Assembly: GCA_963930645.1 (NCBI GenBank)
Contig: OZ005650.1
Span: 66,592,718 to 66,656,717, forward strand
Origin: Salticus scenicus
Lineage: Eukaryota > Arthropoda > Arachnida > Araneae > Salticidae
Length of the DNA: 64,000 nt
Direction of reading: 5' to 3'
Under the pieces are notes generated by a model. It saw nothing but the letters and a program-made list of their open reading frames with translations. It made no database searches and was not told the DNA's origin. Below are positions 23,300-34,115 of this stretch, one piece after another; positions within the stretch are counted from its first letter, which is position 1; each line of letters opens with the position of its first letter. The translations under genes and the position numbers were made by a program.

Positions 23300-24230
23300 A
23301 AATAAAACCATAGACAGAGTAATTTGTATAATGTAGCATCACTATACGCAAGCGAAGTGATGACGTCACTGTCTGTCCATGGAGCCGCATGAAAAAGATT
23401 TTCTATGTTAATCGTCCATTGGATTTTTTGTAAAAAAATATTAAAAAATAACGGAATTTATCTGCCGATTTTAATTCCGATATTTGGGTATAGTTATATA
23501 TAAGCACGAAGTAAAAAGACAGGAGAAGAAGGTAACGCTGAAATTTTGTGATGTTGTTTTCTAATGTTTACAGATGGCGCCAGCGTGCAATCCTTCCTTC
23601 TCTCCAGCTCCCGCAATGTTATTCAATGGGGAAATGTCTCGTTTTAATTATTTTTTTTTAAATAATATCAAGCTGAAAAAATTTCGATTGAAAGCAAATT
23701 TCATTAAATAGAGTATTCTAACCAACATGTTTTTTTTAAGAGCCATTTTATACTAATTTTACTTTGAAAGAAAGCTTTTAAAAAATGACGATTCTTATGA
23801 ACCGAAGCAAGCTAAAACAGACAATTGGGAGGAAGGAGAATGGATGAAATTTTGTAAAGAAAAAAAATAAACTTACTTTAGGTGCAGAAAACACGAACTC
23901 GGACTTTATTTTTCTCCAAGGGCTTTTTTTTTGTTTTTCTTATCACTATCATAGCCTGTTTTACAACTAGGAACGAAGCATTTATTTGAAACATCTGAAT
24001 TATGCAGTTTTAAGAACTTACAAAGAAATTAAATTGCTTAAAATAAAAATTTTTAAATGTACTTCAGCAAAATTCTATTGAAAACAACAGTATATCCGCG
24101 CCGAAGTAGGGAGGAATGACAAGTGGCGCCCTCAATATTTACCAAAAATTTAGATCACAGTTTCGTAGCTTTCTCCCATTGGACCTTCAACTCCTATTAA
24201 TATTACTCCGTGTATATAAGTTACTGTCTA
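23300..24230. mobile_element. Possible MITE-like repeat
   Basis: Left motif AGACAGAGTAATTTGTATAA (23318) and right motif ATTACTCCGTGTATATAAG are weakly inverted. GGCGCCAGCG near 23576 and TGGCGCCCTC near 24122 are also mirrored. No clear target duplication. Low confidence. Confidence 0.25.
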
Positions 24231-24429
24231 CATGTGTTTGATTGAGTTATTTTTTCTGTAAAATTGATAAAATTTTAATTTAAAATCACAAAACTCCAGA
24301 AAAAAAAATGGCAAACTTCCAGTTTCGAATGTAAACATCTCCGTGGTAAACATAAACATTTCATTTCAAAGGGTGATATTTAAACAATAAATATTCAACT
24401 AATATACTAAATAAAAGGAAAATGGAATT

Positions 24430-24800
24430 CCGATTTCCGTTTTTTGCTGAATTTACATGTTTTGAGCTTTCTTTACGTTTCAATTAACTGAAATTGGCTA
24501 CTTATTTTTTAAAAAAGTGTCTTTATTGCTAGCTTTTGTGGGTAGAAGAAGCAAGTAGAAGATACATAAAAACTTTTGATTTCCGGTTTTCGATGAATTT
24601 ACACGTTTTGAGATTTCCTTGCATTTTAATTAAGTGAAATTGACTACTTATTTTTATTTTTTAAAAAGTGGATTTATTATTCTTTCCTCTGCATATATAA
24701 GTAGAAAATATAAGATTGAGAAAAGTTTTAGATTTTTGGTTTTCGATAAAGTTACACGTTTTGAAATTTCCCGAACTCAATTCGACCATTTTTGAAAAAT
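24430..24800. repeat. Three diverged ~150-bp tandem repeats
   Basis: Blocks with a TTTCCG/GTTTTCGATGAATTTACACGTTTTGAG core occur near 24449, 24595 and 24748 (spacings 146 and 153). Confidence 0.7.
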
Positions 24801-25117
24801 ATCTTTTTTTTTTTTTTTTGTTCAAACACTGTACTTTATGAACCAATCGAATTAATTTAACAGAATTTGATACTTGGTTGAGCCTTGGTTTGACATGGTA
24901 CCTATTAGCTTCTGGGCTGTATCACACAACAAGGGGCGTTTTCACGTTGCGATTTTCTCTCATTTCAGGAAAAGCTAACATCTACAGAGAGAAATAGTTA
25001 TATTAAGTAAAACTCTGCTGATTCAGTTAGAGTGAATATCGGCAAACAATTGCTGCAGCTGTGTTGCAATTGCATTCCGTTTAGGACAAGGCAATAACTT
25101 TGCTTTGCCTCGCTTTG

Positions 25118-25118
25118 C

Positions 25119-25149
<31 letters not shown>

Positions 25150-25202
25150 TCGAGTTTCGACCACTGGGCGATACTAGTTATTATTATTATTATTATTATT
25201 TT
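25118..25202. repeat. A-run and (ATT)n microsatellite
   Basis: About 27 As at 25120-25146, then (TTA)n at 25178-25201. Confidence 0.85.
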
Positions 25203-25329
25203 AAGAGCATGGTAATTTTATAAAGATTAAGGAATTATTTATTATGTGTAGTGTCAGAACGATTAAAAAATTTATTAGTCTAAAGCAGTGACATCTCACG
25301 GCCAGTACAATATGTTAATTTAACAATGA

Positions 25330-25850
25330 GCAGCTGTGTTGGCCTTTGTCTTACAAAGAAACATTCAAAAGATATCGTCTTTAAAAAATATTGAAAAAAA
25401 TATATGTGATTCTACTCTTCCTAAAACACCAGAAAATGGAAAAAAATATCGGCTGGAATGAATTACAGCGACCACAAAAATTATCAAAATTATGCATATA
25501 TGGCGATTTCACATTGTTAGGCGATTGGTTTTGAGTATTTGGCGGAGAAACAAAACACGGTTCTGTTCGTACACGGCAATCTCAGTGTTAGCAAACTGAA
25601 CGCCTAACAGCGCTAAATCGCCAAATATGCTTAATTTTGATAAATTTTTGTGGTCGCTGTAATTCATTTCAGCCGATAATTTTTTCACTTCCTGGTGTTT
25701 TATGAAGAGTAGAATCACATATATTTTTTTTCAATATTTTTTGAAGACGACACCTTTTGAATGTTTCTTTGTTAGTAGGAAAGTGCTCGCCTACATTTCG
25801 GTAATTCTAGAGTTTGATTCCGGCTATACATCGGAAGCAAGTATGAACAC
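25330..25850 (+). mobile_element. tRNA-like SINE split by the foldback MITE
   Basis: Flanks of the MITE join to GTTGGCCTTTGTCTTAGTAG, AAAGTGCTCGCCTACATTTC and a B-box-like GAGTTTGATTCCGGC, resembling a tRNA-derived SINE head cut in its A-box region. Extent of the body is unknown. Confidence 0.35.
25354..25771. mobile_element. Foldback MITE with ~185-bp arms
   Basis: The left arm CAAAGAAACATTCAAAAG.. is mirrored by ..CTTTTGAATGTTTCTTTG. TTA flanks both sides (25351-25353 and 25772-25774). The inner arm segment AATTCATT..CAGC..GACCACAAAAATT is also mirrored. No coding capacity. Confidence 0.75.
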
Positions 25851-26296
25851 GCAACGACGCATTATCTTTATTCAAGAACAACAGAGGACAGCACTTGTGC
25901 ACGGCATCTGACATTTTGACATTTTTAAGTAGGAGATGTCTCAAAACAAAGATCATTTCAAATCACTTTTGTGAATTGGTGTCTCAAAAATAAGAACTTT
26001 TGTTATTCTTGAGATGAGGAGGTATTAAAAAATAAGAACACCAGTTTTTCAAAACTGATTCGTTTTGATTGAGGGCTATTCCGAATAGATGATGTCAATC
26101 AAAAGAAAAATTAACTAATCTATAATATTAAAACACAAAGCATATTCTGTAAGACCAAAATCGTACGATCTGGGCATGCGCGAGAAAATTTTGAACCAAT
26201 TGGGAATGGAATATTCCTTTCTTTTTATGCAGAATACCGATGATAGATCACGCAGACGACATTAATATTGATAACCTCGACAAAAATTTTCGAAGG

Positions 26297-26600
26297 AGAA
26301 CCAAATTATTTTGGTATTTTAACGAAACAGTTTTGTTGATTTTACCAAAATTTGTTAGATCATCCAAATTATTTTGTTGATTTTACCAAAATTTGTAGAG
26401 ATCATCCAAATTATTTTGTGGATTCAAATAAAATTTGCTTAGATATTCAAAATTATTTTGTTGATTTAACCGAAATTTGTTTAGATCATCAAAATTATTT
26501 TACTGATTTAAACAAAATTTATTTAGATCATCAAAATTCTTTATTGGTTCAAACATAGTTTGTTTAGATCATCAAAATTATTTTGTTGATTTATACTAAT
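26297..26600. repeat. 42-bp minisatellite, about 7 copies
   Basis: Unit core GATCATCAAAATTATTTTG; unit starts at 26359, 26401, 26443, 26485, 26527 and 26568 (spacings 42, 42, 42, 42, 41), with a diverged copy before. Because 42 is a multiple of 3, a frame stays open (26352-26558) with a repeated 14-residue motif. Confidence 0.85.
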
Positions 26601-26749
26601 AGTTTTTTTTTTTTTTTTTTTTTTCATTGGCTGTTTACAGAGAGATACATGACGTCGCTTATCGCACTATGCAGTGACAGTCACTTTTCTTTCAACCCTG
26701 TTCTTTTGGTCAGTCGAAGGAAGTTGGTTTGATTAACTGTATAAAATTA

Positions 26750-27092
26750 TTACTTTCTTCTACTGTATTCCAAAGCAGAAAATATCAGTTTCATAATAAT
26801 TTCCGACATCGGGTGACAAAATTTTGTCGTAACTGTGTCTGAGGAAATACGGCACACAGCAATTTGAAAAGAAAATGGTATGTAGTTGTATCTTGACGTG
26901 AATTAATCCCTGTTAATTTTTGATGAAAATCGTCCGGTAGATGGTGCTGTCATCTCTTTTTTTTTTTTCCTAAACTTTTAACATGGTAGTATAAGACAAA
27001 ATTTCGTATAAATGTGCAGAATTAAAAACATTTTTAACGAATCGTTGGGAAATAAAACAGAATTACTTATAATAGTAATATTCAACTGAGAT

Positions 27093-27164
<72 letters not shown>

Positions 27165-27590
27165 GTCCCGCTCCCCCCCCCCCCCCCAAACGGAGGGAAA
27201 CCTTCCCCCTCGATGGGTAAAAAATTCAATATAGGTATTATTCAAAAGAGTTCTTCAATACCTTTAAAACAAATGATTCAACTATTGATCTGTGAAAATT
27301 AAAAATAAAATTATCTACTTTATTATCATTATTATTATTATTATTATTATTAAAAAGAAAAAAAAACCTTTGGAAAACACATTTCTTTTTTAGATGTTAT
27401 TTGTAGCAGAATAAAACTGACTTTCTTTGGATATTTACTGTTATATTTATCTGAGATGAAAAATCGTCTGCATTCATTATAAAAGATAATTTTAATGAAT
27501 AAAAGTTTTAATAAATTTATTTGTACAGAGTGAATTTGCATAGAAAAATGTAGAAGAAAGTTTTGTGATGGTCACAATATATGTACTAGA
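26750..27590 (-). mobile_element. Helentron-like element, subfamily 1
   Basis: The 3' end (26750) has ACTTTCTTCTA. The minus-strand 5' end (27550-27590) has the CTAG..TTGTGACCATCACAA hairpin followed by ACTTTCTTCTA. Internal blocks (TTTTAACATGGTAGTATAAG, ATAAATGTGCA) match the other subfamily-1 copies. It includes a T-run (27095-27130), an AT array (27132-27161) and a C-run (27173-27187). Confidence 0.6.
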
Positions 27591-27592
27591 TT

Positions 27593-28492
27593 TTAAAAAG
27601 ACAAAATAAATGAATCTAACAATAAACAAATAAAATAAAATAAAATAAAATAAATTTGGTTTACCTGACAAAACTTTTTTTTTTTTTTTTCCCCGGTGTG
27701 CGATTCTCAATGTTTATAAAACTTGTTTTCCCATTACAAGCATTCTGACGCGTTCTTTCTCAACAGCCCTGAAATAAGATCTCGTACAAGAGATTTTATT
27801 TTTTATTTTTGTCAAAATAAGATTAATTTTTCTGGGGCCAAATTAAACTTGTCATACTATTACAATAAAAATGCTAGTTATATAATTATGTTTTCGTTCG
27901 AGCCCTCCTGTTTACAATAACGTGATAAATAAATGCAATTCGAAAGCTGGAAAAGGAATATCATTAATTCTGAACAACATTGCACCAGGATTATTGTTAC
28001 ATTTAAATAACAATGGTTTCGACTTTCTGAAAAATAGCGTTCTTTATGTCAGAACATCAGTTAATTTATTTTTCTGATTTTAATTTATTTGCGATTTCTT
28101 TCTTTATTTTCTTTTTATTTCTTACTTTTTTTTTTCTCTCTCTCTCTATTTAAGTTTTCACAGCACAAGTGGTTCTTCTTTCCGGGATAATTTTTTTTTT
28201 TTTTTTCCCCTCCTGGATAATCGAGACTATTAAAAAATTGTGAGTTTTAACAAAACATATGAAGAAGGCTTTAGAAAATGAAGTAAATTTTACTTTTTTT
28301 TTCATATATACCTTAAACAAGAATTCCAGGGGAAAAAAAAGCTTGTATTCTAAAAAATATTATATTAAAATTGTATATTAAAAAAAGATTACTTTTTATT
28401 CATCATTTAATGTATTTAAATGATTTCAATTAAAAACACAAATAAAGACAAATCCTTAATTTAGAATTTACATATGAAACATCTAAAGTTAG

Positions 28493-28527
<35 letters not shown>

Positions 28528-28684
28528 TATAAAAATTATTCTATAATAGAAATTAAGAAGTATGTTTAAAAAGTTTAATTATTATTCATTATTTAATGTA
28601 TTAAAATTATTTACATTAAAAGCACAATTAAAGACAAATCTTACAATTTAAAACATTTAAAGAACATTTATTGTAATATATATA
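27593..28684. other. AT-rich spacer
   Basis: Several A/T runs (T16 at 27675, A-run at 28498-28523). No element or gene recognised. Confidence 0.5.
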
Positions 28685-29330
28685 CAGTAAAGCATCGTTT
28701 ATACGCCTCTCGTTTATACGTCTTTTACATTTATACGTCTTTTTAGTGAAGTCGCGATTCATTCCCATTCTTTTAATGCAAAAATTCTCCGTTTATACGC
28801 CACTAATATCGGTTATACGTTTTTCCACTTTACTAAAATTCGCAAAATTTCTCCATCTGTCATTATTTTCAATTCTAAATAACACGGATTTTCTCTAGAA
28901 AGTATTTTAAATGGAAGAACACAGGAAAGATCGAAGAATACTGATCCAAGAATCAGTTATATTCGTAGTAGAATTTATAATACTCATAGACAAGCAGTAA
29001 ATCAGACGAATATTAAAGATTTTTAATGTTATTAAGTATAACTATCTGTATGGGCATAAATCGTATGCTTATTATTAAAGATACGCAATACACATATAAT
29101 TAATATTCAAAATGTGTTCATATAGTTCTTAAGAAATGTAACCTAATACTCAATGTATGATATATGTAATGAGTACCCAGTCATGCATTAATAGTATGAT
29201 TTTTTTCACTTTTCATAATAGATATTTTCTTTTTTTTATTATTAATTATTGTCTTAAAAAAAAAGTATAATATACATTTACTAACTTAAGAAACTTTATT
29301 AATTAGTATTTTCATATAAATGTTGCTTAA

Positions 29331-29335
29331 GTATC
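29331..29335. repeat. 5-bp target duplication, left copy (GTATC)
   Basis: GTATC precedes the 5' LTR and is repeated directly after the 3' LTR at 34387-34391. Five-base duplications are usual for copia integrases. Confidence 0.95.
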
Positions 29336-29606
29336 TGAAGGATTTCAATGCATGTTTCCTCATATCAGCTGTTAACTAGCTCACCACCTGTCATGACGTC
29401 AGATGTGACGTAACTGTATTACGTAATCAACGGCGCATCTTCTCTTCTGATAGAGAGAGTTTTATGTGAGTCTGTACGAGAAAGCTTTGCTAAGCGAGAG
29501 GCAAGAAATGCCCGCATTATGTTATTCTACTTTTCTATATATTATTAAATGTTGTGATTGTTCAAAAGACTCTGCTTTTCACTCTGCGGACCCATTTATA
29601 CCAACA
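29336..29606 (+). repeat. copia 5' LTR
   Basis: 271 bp, TGAAGG...CCAACA. Contains a TATATA motif at 29536-29541 and ATTAAA at 29544-29549, candidates for the TATA box and polyadenylation signal. One mismatch to the 3' LTR at 34116-34386. Confidence 0.95.
29394..29427. promoter_or_regulatory. Cluster of bZIP-type sites in the LTR
   Basis: TGACGTCA (29394-29401), TGACGTAA (29406-29413) and the palindrome ATTACGTAAT (29418-29427) lie within 34 bp. The first is a perfect CRE, the last a C/EBP-PAR-like site. Placement upstream of TATATA suggests enhancer function. The same cluster is in the 3' LTR at 34174-34207. Confidence 0.5.
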
Positions 29607-29608
29607 AT

Positions 29609-29622
29609 GGTTATGGGCCCAG
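29609..29622 (+). other. copia primer-binding site (initiator tRNA-Met anticodon arm)
   Basis: GGTTATGGGCCCAG begins three bases after the 5' LTR and is complementary to the anticodon stem-loop of animal initiator tRNA-Met. Copia elements are known to prime from an internal tRNA-iMet fragment rather than the 3' CCA end. Confidence 0.85.
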
Positions 29623-29767
29623 AGACACGCATCTTACTGCGGACTTTTTAAAAATTTAAATTAACATTCGTTAAAACGAAAGTGCGACTTACTGTTAAGC
29701 CTAAGGGCTGAAATCGAAAGTATTTTTGATTCTATTTTTATAAAGAAGCTACTATAGCTGATTAAAT

Positions 29768-31402
29768 ATGTCGCAAATATTAAATATAGAAAAGTTATCG
29801 AAAAACAATTTCGATACATGGAAGCTGCAGATAGAAGCTGTTTTAATCAAGAATGATCACTGGAGTTATGCTAACGGAACGAAAATTAAGCCCGATGAAG
29901 GCGCCGAAGGTGAAGAAAAATGGCTCGAAATTGACCGGAAAGCTAGAGCCGATTTAATCCTAGCAATTACCCCAAGTGAGTTGTGTCATATTAAACATTG
30001 TACCACCTCAAATGAAGTATGGAATAAATTAAAAGAAGTTTACGAATCGAGAGGACCGGCAAAGAAAGCCACCCTGTTGAAGCAGCTACTCTTTAAGAAA
30101 ATGACTGACAGTGAAAATATGTCCGATCACCTAAATATTTTCTTTGATATAGTGGACAAGCTAAAAGAAATGGACATTCAAGTAGCCGAAGACCTATTAT
30201 CAATTTTGCTCTTATACAGTATTCCTGACAGCTATGAAAATTTCAGGTGCGCCATAGAAGCAAGAGATGAATTGCCGCAGCCTGAAGCTCTGAAAATTAA
30301 AATGATGGAAGAATACGAGTCAAGAAAAAATAAAAAGCATCAAGAATCATCAAATGCGTATTTTACAACTCACAAGAAAAATCTTCCTGAAAAGAACAAA
30401 AGAGAAATCTTAAAGCCTGTGCAGAACAAGAACACGTATGGCGAAAGAAATTATGCAATCTTCAAATGCAATTACTGTTCAAAAGTAGGGCATAAAGCCT
30501 CAGAATGCAGAAAGAAGATCTCAGACAGAAAATTCACTTCATCGAATAAATACAAAGATAGATCTTTCATGGTTGAAGATAGTACAGAGTTCACGATGGC
30601 AGCCAGTAACTCTTTCCAAGAACATTCCGAGTGGTGTCTCGATAGCGGTACGACATCACATATGGCTCATGACAAGAATTTGTTTATAGATTTCGAACCT
30701 AGAATTGGATCATTTATAAAATTAGCTGTAGATGAAACAGCGGAGATCACAGGTGTTGGAACAGTCAAATTAAAAGTTCCCGGTAATCACGGTGTAACCA
30801 ATTTAAAGTTAACAAATGTTTTGTGCGTTCCAAAATTGAAATGCAATTTAATGTCTATATCAAAAGCTACTGCAAACAACTGCCGAGTTGTATTTACCGA
30901 AAAATGTGCAAAAATTACGCAGCAGGACGGCTCTCTGATTATAAGTGCTACGAGAAAAGGTGATTTATATTTTTTTCAGCCGCATGTGGATATCGCTGCA
31001 TCAACTCAGGTAAGCAACTTTCATAAATGGCATTTAAAATTAGGACATTTAAATGAAAAAGATTTAAAATTATTAAAATCTGAATATATGTTAAGAGATT
31101 TAAATTTTAATGAAAAAGATTCCTTAAAAGATTGTAAAGTATGTATTAGGTCTAAACAAACTGTGAAACCATTTTGTAAAGAAAACAAATTTCATAGTGA
31201 TGAATTATTAGAAGTAGTTTATTCTGATTTATGTGGCCCTATAAATGTTAAATCCCATGGCGGATCACGTTACTTTATTACTTTTTTGGATGATAAATCT
31301 CGTTACATTGAAGTAAATTTTCTAAAAACAAAAGATGAAGCTAAGAACGCGTTCCGGAGATATAAAGCAGCAGTCGAAAATCGATTAGGGAAAAAAAATT
31401 AA
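29768..31402 (+). CDS. copia Gag, protease and N-terminal integrase (interrupted polyprotein)
   Basis: 544 codons from ATG at 29768, about 160 bases after the LTR. Residues 1-200 are a copia-type Gag (UBN2-like, hydrophobic repeats around 100-170). A CCHC zinc knuckle is at C234-C237-H242-C247. The aspartic protease motif is LDSGTTSHM with catalytic D292. The integrase zinc domain has H422, H427, C456 and C459, and the first catalytic Asp of the rve domain is D487 (SDLCGP). Gag would package the RNA, protease would cleave the polyprotein, and integrase would insert the cDNA. The frame ends prematurely in an 8-A run (31391-31398), where the integrase continues in another frame. Without readthrough only Gag-PR and part of integrase could be made. 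Confidence 0.9.
   Translation: MSQILNIEKLSKNNFDTWKLQIEAVLIKNDHWSYANGTKIKPDEGAEGEEKWLEIDRKARADLILAITPSELCHIKHCTTSNEVWNKLKEVYESRGPAKKATLLKQLLFKKMTDSENMSDHLNIFFDIVDKLKEMDIQVAEDLLSILLLYSIPDSYENFRCAIEARDELPQPEALKIKMMEEYESRKNKKHQESSNAYFTTHKKNLPEKNKREILKPVQNKNTYGERNYAIFKCNYCSKVGHKASECRKKISDRKFTSSNKYKDRSFMVEDSTEFTMAASNSFQEHSEWCLDSGTTSHMAHDKNLFIDFEPRIGSFIKLAVDETAEITGVGTVKLKVPGNHGVTNLKLTNVLCVPKLKCNLMSISKATANNCRVVFTEKCAKITQQDGSLIISATRKGDLYFFQPHVDIAASTQVSNFHKWHLKLGHLNEKDLKLLKSEYMLRDLNFNEKDSLKDCKVCIRSKQTVKPFCKENKFHSDELLEVVYSDLCGPINVKSHGGSRYFITFLDDKSRYIEVNFLKTKDEAKNAFRRYKAAVENRLGKKN
31391..31398 (+). other. Frameshift at an 8-A run in the integrase
   Basis: Upstream sequence is open in the frame of 29768; the conserved HTDNG catalytic block and all that follows are in the frame one base later. 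The change occurs in this homopolymer. It may be a real indel, a sequencing error or (less likely) a recoding site. Confidence 0.8.
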
Positions 31403-32759
31403 AATACTGCATACTGATAATGGTTTGGAATATTGTGGCGAAGAATTCAATAAATATATTGAAGAATGCGGTATTAAACGCGAATTCTCAGCACCAATGA
31501 CCCCTCAGCAAAATTCTAGAATTGAAAGACAAAATCGTACATTATGCGAAATGGCGAGGTGTTTATTAATGCAATCAAACCTTCCAAATACATTCTGGGC
31601 TGAAGCAGTAAATTGCGCTGCATATATTAGAAACAGGTGTCCCACTAAAGGAATTAAAGAAAATAAAACACCTTTCGAATTGTTTTTCGGTTATAAACCA
31701 ACTGTTAACTATTTTAAAATTTTCGGACAGAAATGTTTTGTTCTAAATAAAAAATCAAAAGGGAAGTTTGAAGCTAGGTCACACGAACATATATTCGTTG
31801 GCTATTCAAATGAATCACGCGCTTACAGATTATGGAATAAGGATACCAGAAAAATTGTCATAAGTCGTGATGTTCGATTTATAGACGAATTTGAAATAAA
31901 TGATTCAGCCACTACTGATCAATTAGAATTAATTTTTCCGTCTGAGAATAAATGCAATGATTGTAATATTAAAAATGAAACTCCTATCCCTACTCAAACC
32001 GCAGACAGGGGGGAAAACAGCGGATCGATTTCCTATCCCCCTGAATGCAACGGAGAAAGTTTCTCTTTTTGGAAAGGGGGGGAAGGCTCGCTTTCTGAAG
32101 GGGGGGACGTGAAAGATGTGAGTGGAGGGGAGGAGAGTGTTGACGATATATGTAAACAAGAGAAAGGGATTAATAAAAACAATCCTATTTTTAAACGCGG
32201 TCCAGGCCGACCTAAAAAAATTAAAAGTTGGAACTTTCAAAAGTCTCATAAGGAGTGTATTACAGATACAAAATATAAAGATGAAACTTCTCAATTAGCT
32301 GATAACTCATTTAATGAAATTAATCCCAGCGTAATCGACGCGCTAAATGGAGATTATGCTAAAAATTGGGAAAACGCGATGAAATTAGAATATGATTCTT
32401 TAATTAAGCAAAACGCTTGGGAAATTGTAGATAGACCAAAAGATAAAAAGGTAATTGGGTGTAAATGGGTTTTAAAAACAAAATTCAAACCAGATGGTCA
32501 AATTGAAAAATTTAAGGCCAGATTAGTTGCCAAAGGGTGTTCACAGAAACAAGGTATAGATTTTGAGGAAAATTTTTCACCAGTAGCCAGATTAAGTTCT
32601 ATAAGAACTGCAATCGCGTATGCTATCCAGAATGGTTTCACAGCATACCAGTTAGATTTCATTATGGCATATGTTAACGGTGATATACATGAAGAAATTT
32701 ATATGGAGCTTCCTGAATTTTTTGAAAATGATATACACGAAAATAAAGTGTGTTTATAA
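31401..32759 (+). pseudogene. copia integrase C-terminal half and N-terminal reverse transcriptase
   Basis: Continues the polyprotein in the shifted frame. It opens with the integrase HTDNG motif (catalytic Asp, 31416-31418) and has the catalytic Glu in the block PQQN..IERQNRT at 31524, giving the expected DD-35-E spacing. A Lys/Gly-rich linker with runs of Gs in the DNA follows (about 32000-32180), ending GPGRPKK. The reverse transcriptase begins near 32320 (WENAMKLEYDSL, WEIVDRP, CKWVLKTK, FKARLVAKG) and includes the first catalytic Asp in YQLDFIMAYVNGD, where the usual KTAFL is replaced by IMAYV. An in-frame TAA (32757-32759) ends it just before the YGLRQSGRQW motif. No independent start codon: this is a segment of a broken gene. 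Confidence 0.9.
32071..32086 (+). other. Candidate central polypurine tract
   Basis: A 16-base all-purine run (GGAAAGGGGGGGAAGG) in the linker between integrase and RT, similar in make-up to the terminal tract at 34102-34115. Ty1 carries a central tract in its integrase region. Function here is inference; it may be only a codon-usage effect. Confidence 0.3.
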
Positions 32760-33875
32760 AAAAAATCTTTGTATGGCCTTAGGCAGTCAGGAAGACAGTG
32801 GTTTAAGAAATTAGATGAGAAATTGAGAAAAATGAAATTTAACCCTTTGAATTCCGACAAATGTGTCTATTACTCAAAATATCCTTTTGATGCTATTATA
32901 ATCGTCTATGTCGACGATTTAATTTGTCTCACTAAAAGTGAAGAGCACTATTTTGATATAAGAAATAAATTAGCAGAATCTTTCAAAATGAAAGATATGG
33001 GCCTTCTGCATTATTGCTTAGGCATTGAATTTAATCAAGATAGGGACAGCATCACTATAACACAAAAGAAATACATTGAAGATTTATTAAATAAATTTAA
33101 TATGGAAGATTCTAGAGTGGTAAATACACCTTTAGATAACAGTGTAAAATTAACTAAACAAATGTGTCCAAATACAGAAGAAGAGAAATCATATATGTCA
33201 AAAATTCCTTATAGACAATTAATTGGTTCTCTTATGTATCTGTCGGTTGCTACCAGACCAGATATCACCCATGCTGTAAATTATTTAAGTCAGTTTAATA
33301 ACAATCCAGGAAAACCTCACTGGATAGCTGCTAAAAGAATACTAAGGTATCTCAATGGCACTAGAAATTTAGGAATTGTGTATTACAGAGACGATAAACC
33401 ATTGACAGCATTTGTTGATGCCGATTGGGCATCGGATATAAATGATAGAAAATCATATACAGGATACGTCTTTAAGTATGCCGGTGGACCTATTTCTTGG
33501 GAATCTAGAAAACAGCGAACCGTTGCTCTATCCACAACAGAATCTGAATATATGTCTCTGTCCGAATCCGCAAAAGAGACAATTCATGTTAGAAATTTCT
33601 TAAAAGAATTGGATCCTGAAATTGTATCAAGTCCTACTGCAATCATGTGCGACAATCAATCTGCACTGAGATTAGTAAAAAATCCTGTTCATCACAATCG
33701 ATCTAAGCACATTGACATTCGTCATCATTTTGTGCGAGAAGTTTACAATAATAAACTAATTGACATTAAATATATTTCATCAGATGAACAACCTGCAGAT
33801 ATTTTAACAAAAAGTTTAAATGCATATAAACATGAAAAATGTTGTGATATTATAGGACTTAATACTCAGGACTGA
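32760..33875 (+). pseudogene. copia reverse transcriptase C-terminal part and RNase H
   Basis: Same frame as the preceding segment, separated only by the TAA at 32757-32759. Begins with YGLRQSGRQWF, then the catalytic box YVDD (about 32907-32918) and conserved blocks LGIEF, YRQLIGSLMYL, TRPDI. RNase H follows with DADWASD, TTESEY and CDNQSAL, which supply the Asp-Glu-Asp residues, then the C-terminal HIDIRHHFVRE and PADILTK blocks. The domain set is complete to the stop codon at 33873-33875. RT would copy the packaged RNA into cDNA and RNase H would degrade the template. Expression requires passing the stop and the upstream frameshift, so this copy is probably non-autonomous. Confidence 0.9.
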
Positions 33876-34101
33876 TGAACTTAAAAATATATATATATTT
33901 AAACTGTGTTTCCATTAAGAAATTAACTGCTTATATTTTACGTATTTTATTTTATTATATTAACCATAATTATTTGCTTATAATTCTATTTCTTTACTAA
34001 CACTTTTCTTATTTTAAGTAACTCTTGCATAAAAATAATTTCTGTAATTTTTAATATGCTATTATAATGCATAAATATGTTTTATTTTCGAAACATTTAT
34101 T
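33876..34101 (+). other. copia 3' untranslated region
   Basis: AT-rich, including an AT array at 33889-33898. No coding content. Confidence 0.7.
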
Positions 34102-34115
34102 GAAAAAGGGGGAAA
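34102..34115 (+). other. copia polypurine tract
   Basis: GAAAAAGGGGGAAA directly adjoins the 3' LTR; this is the expected plus-strand primer site. Confidence 0.9.

Noticed and set aside
26352..26558. Repeat protein of 68 residues
   Set aside because: The open frame follows from a 42-bp period divisible by three; no flanking coding evidence.
26297..26600. CRISPR array
   Set aside because: Regular spacing but no unique spacers; it is a simple minisatellite in animal DNA.
31929..32294. Minus-strand frame within the copia pol region
   Set aside because: Shadow of the plus-strand integrase-RT linker.
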